Assembly: GCA_030386875.1 (NCBI GenBank)
Contig: CM059575.1
Coordinates: 51,738,859-51,802,858, forward strand
Origin: Morinoia aosen
Lineage: Eukaryota > Arthropoda > Malacostraca > Amphipoda > Talitridae
Direction of reading: 5' to 3'
Length of the DNA: 64,000 nucleotides
Shown here: positions 60,655 to 64,000 of the stretch, piece after piece
Layout of the letters: every line of letters starts with the position of its first letter
How positions within the stretch are numbered: position 1 is the first letter of the stretch
Notes under the pieces: model-generated
What the model saw: the letters and a program-made list of their open reading frames with translations, nothing else
Told to the model about the DNA's origin: nothing
Database searches by the model: none
Program-made: the position numbers and the translations under genes

Positions 60655-60793
60655 ACGTTCAGCCGCCCGAATGGTGAGAACGTGCACAGGTACGAAAAGG
60701 TGCTGCAAGAGGTGGACTACGCATGCGAGAGCCCCATCTCTCGATGTCCGTCACTCGAGATCAATATCACGCAGTTTTGCGGCAGCGACGTAG
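60655..60793 (+). CDS. Protease gene exon 6 (Cys-rich segment before the catalytic-Ser exon)
   Basis: The acceptor CATTTTCTTTGCAG ends at 60654 and the donor GTTAGT begins at 60794. The product is TFSRPNGENVHRYEKVLQEV, DYACESPISRCPSLEINI, TQFCGSDV, ending in phase 1. In the protease fold this segment follows the Asp-box and normally begins with a Gly-Trp-Gly strand. Here the strand is MTFSRPNGENV, lacking GWG, another departure from ordinary trypsins. Two extra cysteines (ACESPISRC) suggest a local disulfide. FCGSD is where family members have F/MxCxG ahead of the GDSGG exon. No GDSGG-type exon is visible between here and 64000, so it should lie downstream. Confidence 0.75.
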
Positions 60794-60894
60794 GTTAGTC
60801 ACAAAAATTCAAATTTATTCGATTGGTGGTACTAAATTGTGCTTCGTAAAATGTTAGCTATATGTGTAAGCAAATGGATCTTTATTTGATGAAG

Positions 60895-61642
60895 CACTGG
60901 TGGGCGTTCGGATCATAAGTCCGAACTTCCGATCAAGATCGATCTTCCACATCGGGATCGGGCTTAGAGATCGGCACCTCCCGGTGGAAAAGATCTGAAG
61001 TGCGAGGATCGCTCTTGCAAAATGTAAGTCCCAACCCGATACCAGCCGTAACGGGAAAAAATGGAAACAAAACGAAGACGGCCATTCCATCTCGCGTAGA
61101 TATCGTTTCTTCTCGTACGCAGCTTCAAAAACCGTATATGACGCCACTCCCCATTTCCGCTTCGATCGAGCGCGTGTTCAGCTAAGGGTCGGCCATTCTC
61201 TGACCTAAGAGGGCGACCCTAGTTGCCGAGAACTTCGCGGCCCTCGTCTTCTTGAAGGGCAACCTTCCCTTCCTCAGAAAAGCCCACGAGGTGGATGTGA
61301 ACGAGCAAAGCGAGGTCTGAACGGGGCGATTCAACCAAAAAGGGTATAGACGACTTCGACTTTGTTTCATATAATGTAATTAAATTGGATAGAGTTCAGT
61401 AGAGTCGGTAGAGAAGATATCTTCCTATATGGTATATGGAATATAAATAATAAAAATAATATAAAATTTACAATCTTTCTGCTCCATTCTATATCAGTAT
61501 TATAGTATATATTTGACAACGTAAACTCAAATTGGATTAGAATTCCTTTAAAAACGCTTCAAAAACCGAGGATCGCTGTTAAAATCTTAGGATCGGAAGT
61601 TCGGGATCGCTTTAGTTTTTCCGGGATCGTTGGGAAACATTG
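60895..61642 (+). mobile_element. Second hAT-type element, 0.75 kb, internally deleted
   Basis: GATC-rich subterminal regions at both ends share CGAACTTCCGATC in inverted orientation (60930 and about 61590). Ends read CACTGGTGGGCGTTCGGATC and CGTTGGGAAACATTG. A transposase tail lies within. No clear 8-bp target duplication was found. Confidence 0.6.
61141..61290 (+). pseudogene. hAT transposase dimerisation-domain remnant
   Basis: The + frame reads PLPISASIERVFS, stop, GSAIL, stop, PKRATLVAENFAALVFLKGN. Ser-x-x-x-E-R-x-F-S followed by R-x-x-L-x-x-E-x-x-x-x-L-x-F-L-K-x-N is the conserved hAT C-terminal dimerisation region. Two in-frame stops (TAA 61183 and TGA about 61201) show it is dead. 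The N-terminal and catalytic parts are deleted. Confidence 0.75.
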
Positions 61643-61918
61643 CTGGATATGAAACGATAAATTTTTATGGAAAAGTACACTGTTTCATCTCAGAGGAAAA
61701 ACGGCATCGATACAATGTAATAGGTAATTTTCCCCTTAGATTTGAATATTGCTTCTCTAGGTAGTCGTTCCAAATTACTTCCAATGACAAATCGGAATTC
61801 CCGCCTCAGCCAACAGTGCCTCGTACTAGTTCATATGCACAAGCATATGTTTTTTATCCGCTTTCATAAGCAACCAAATTTTTATTTTCATGCTCTTTCC
61901 ATCATGGTTTATTACGTT

Positions 61919-63254
61919 GAATAAAAATCAGATTGAATTGCAAAATCAAAAATAAGTATATCTGTCCGTAGGGATAAGCTACAAGCGTAGTAGGACAATT
62001 TCCACACAGTGAGAATCAATTGAAGACTCGACTCTTCCAGGTATATCATTCAATTTCCTCCTGTGCAATGGAAATAGTAAGGGAAAGCTACCGCGGGAAT
62101 TCAACATAGAACACATTCGAAGGTAGACCACAAGCATGTTATTATTCAACATTTCACCTGAGTTTCTAAATGACGCAGTCCCTTGAAAAGATTTGTCTCT
62201 TCTTGCATTCAAAGCTTCCTCTGAGTGCTGGGAGTGTGCACAACCCACAACAGTGTCATCATGCACGCTTAATTAAGTAAAATTATCGATATCGAGCGCA
62301 TACCAATATTCAGCTAAATTCAACGTGCTGCTCTCTTGTCATTCAGATTACTGATACATATCTTTAGCTAAAGGAGATTAGTTATCGTATTATTAATGAC
62401 CTCGTTCATTTATCGATCATTTCTATGCCCGCAAGCACATTTACAGTAGTATTGCGTGTGAACAAATTACTGTTCTTGGAAGTTTAAGTAGTGAATCCCG
62501 TGTGGAAATGAATGAACTGGTAAATTAGTGGTTTACTAAAAAAAAAATGTTTTTTTAACTTATTCCGCATTAACACTCGGAGCGACATGGGACCATCGAA
62601 TATTTCAAATTGCACATGCTCCATAATTAACTTGCACTATCTACTCTTTCAGTGTGCGAGAAAACGCGACCTTGTTCACTTCGTTTAGCTCTTGCTTTCG
62701 GCCAGCGAGTACATGAGATGCAATTAATTTCGCATAGGTCATTGCATTTTCAAATGCTGCCAGCTCTATGCTACGACGACAGAATTTGTACAGAATTGTG
62801 ACTTTTTTTTATATGGAGTTAATAGTCTTAGTTATGATATTTAACTTCGAGGTGAACCGTCGTAGCGTATTCATTGCTCAAATCGGTGAGTTCTTCGGAA
62901 GACAAACGCGTCTAGTTCATGTGAGCTTCTGTAAATTGCAAAACATTGATCGAACTAACTATTCAACTACTAAATGTTTTTTTGAGCATTTCCCAAAATA
63001 GTTTATTCGTATCTTTCTGGAAAGTAACGGTCTACCTGCTTGTGGTCTACCTTCGAATGTGTTCTATGTTGAATTCCCGCGGGAGCTTTCCCTTACTATT
63101 TCCATTGCACAGGAGGAAATTGAATGAAATACCTGGAAGAGTCGAGTCTTCAATTGACTCCCACTGTGTGGAAATTGTCCTACTACGCTTGTAGCTTATA
63201 CCTACGGACAGATATACTTATTTTTGATTTTGCAATTCAATCTGATTTTTATTC
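61919..63254. repeat. 218-bp inverted repeat pair
   Basis: 61919-62136 and 63037-63254 are near-identical in opposite orientation (GAATAAAAATCAGATTGAAT outermost, GGTAGACCACAAGCA innermost). The arms differ at few positions, so the duplication is young. Confidence 0.9.
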
Positions 63255-63492
63255 TAATAGTTTATTCATTCTGCGACAGCTTCTATTACAAATTCAGTGA
63301 ATGTGACATAGGTTCTCCATAAATTCCCAGGGGAACATCTTCTTTCAGGTACATCTATTCACGAAATAAATACAGGTTGAAGGGTAGAAAAGGATTCTCC
63401 ATTTAAATTTTTAAATCAGGATAGTTTTCGGCCCCGTTACTTTCCAGAAAGATACGAATAAACTATTTTGGGAAATGCTCAAAAAAACATTT
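62972..63492. repeat. 59-bp perfect inverted repeat pair, interlocked with the 218-bp pair
   Basis: 62972-63030 (AAATGTTTTTTTGAGCATTT...AAGTAACGG) reappears reversed at 63434-63492 with no difference that I can see. The right 218-bp arm lies between the two. Confidence 0.9.
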
Positions 63493-64000
63493 TATTACAA
63501 TTAAATACAACTGATTTCAAGAGTATTTTCAAGTGTAAACAGTCAATACTCTCACCAAACGAAGAATAAAACATTAATGAAAAAATAATATTTCCTCTTG
63601 ATATGCTCACTATATAGAGCTGCTTTTAGGATGCTGTTTAGTCTTGTTATTAAAAGAAAAACCAGGCAAATGATGACCATTTCTATTATATGTTCAACAA
63701 CTCTGATATAAGCGTTCGGTACATTTACATGGAGCCCTCATATCGTGATGCGTAATGCGCTCGGCTCAAATTATGTTGAGGAAAATAGTCTTTTGGTGCG
63801 CTTATTGTTCAGAATTGTAGAAAAAGAAAGCTTTCCGTATAAATAGAGACCTTTGCCAGAAGATAATAAGTATTTATAATTATTTTTATCTGAAATATAG
63901 TCATTAATTGTTTTTAAAACTAAGTTAAAACATTGACGCATGAAATAACACCGGTTTTATTTCATATGATGAGTACAAATGGAACACGAGCTTATTGATT
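63493..64000. other. AT-rich window end
   Basis: No exon; the expected catalytic-Ser exon of the protease is not visible here. Confidence 0.5.

Larger units (their letters stand above)
5454..60793 (+). other. modSP: Gene span: ModSP-like modular serine protease (partial, 6 exons seen)
   Basis: Six exons join without a phase conflict. Exon 1 ends in phase 2, exon 2 runs from phase 2 to phase 1, exon 3 from phase 1 to phase 2, exon 4 from phase 2 to phase 0, and exons 5 and 6 start in phase 0. The joined product reads as a CCP/sushi-like half-domain, then CGRKPRY, PWLVGL, the His-box TAAHC, the Asp-box NDIALIRLE, PACVDL, and a Cys-rich segment ending FCGSD. Known of the family: ModSP has LDLa repeats, CCP-type modules and a protease domain lacking the usual IVGG start, and it activates the Toll proteolytic cascade in haemolymph. 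Inference: this is a ModSP or close relative. Signal peptide, LDLa exons and the GDSGG exon are not in view. A generic CCP-containing clan PA protease is the alternative. Confidence 0.65.

Overview
This window looks like nuclear DNA from an arthropod, probably an insect. It is AT-rich, with long introns, single exons bounded by GT/AG splice sites, and a dense load of degraded transposable elements (Tc1/mariner, hAT, Harbinger-like, foldback, SINE and LINE remnants). I see no bacterial operons, rRNA, convincing tRNA or CRISPR. Most long open stretches are chance frames or repeat artefacts. The real coding content is a set of short exons that join in phase.

The main gene runs on the + strand across almost the whole window. 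Six exons (5454-5537, 7846-7943, 37987-38164, 50422-50503, 55156-55317, 60655-60793) join in compatible phase. They encode the end of a cysteine-rich CCP/sushi-like module followed by the first two thirds of a chymotrypsin-fold serine protease. The layout is a CCP-like module, then Cys-Gly with no Ile-Val-Gly-Gly activation start, then PWLVGL. This resembles modular serine protease (ModSP), the upstream protease of the insect Toll cascade. The 5' exons (signal peptide, LDLa repeats) and the catalytic-Ser exon were not found and probably lie outside the window. Exon 3 has a 171-bp in-frame tandem duplication that creates a second splice acceptor.

Two smaller candidate genes sit in the 30-kb intron 2, on the same strand. 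One (28630-33368) has a TATA box, a three-codon first exon and three further exons in phase, giving a predicted protein of about 123 residues of unknown function. The other (14023-14927, perhaps ending at 16367-16375) encodes a short protein with a cysteine-rich tail. An isolated 64-codon ORF lies at 47771-47965.

Layout by region: 318-1117 mariner-like remnant; 5.4-7.9 kb protease exons 1-2; 14-19.4 kb Cys-rich exons, a SINE with target duplication, and a foldback element with a 1.5-kb array of a 21-bp unit; 21.1 kb palindromic GTGTGTCA cluster; 22.1 and 43.5 kb inverted dispersed repeat; 25.4-26.5 kb dead Tc1 transposase; 28.6-33.4 kb nested gene; 33.4-36.2 kb long-inverted-repeat element holding a second SINE; 36.6 kb 42-bp array; 38 kb protease exon 3; 38.8 kb LINE RNase H scrap; 40.3-41.6 kb inverted-repeat element; 45.7-46.9 kb minisatellite and GC-rich island; 50.4 kb exon 4; 50.7-51.8 kb a 530-bp MITE inserted into another copy of itself; 53.5 kb 26/78-bp array; 55.2 kb exon 5; 58.1-60.6 kb hAT element with 8-bp target duplication; 60.7 kb exon 6; 60.9-61.6 kb dead hAT; 61.9-63.5 kb interlocked inverted repeats.
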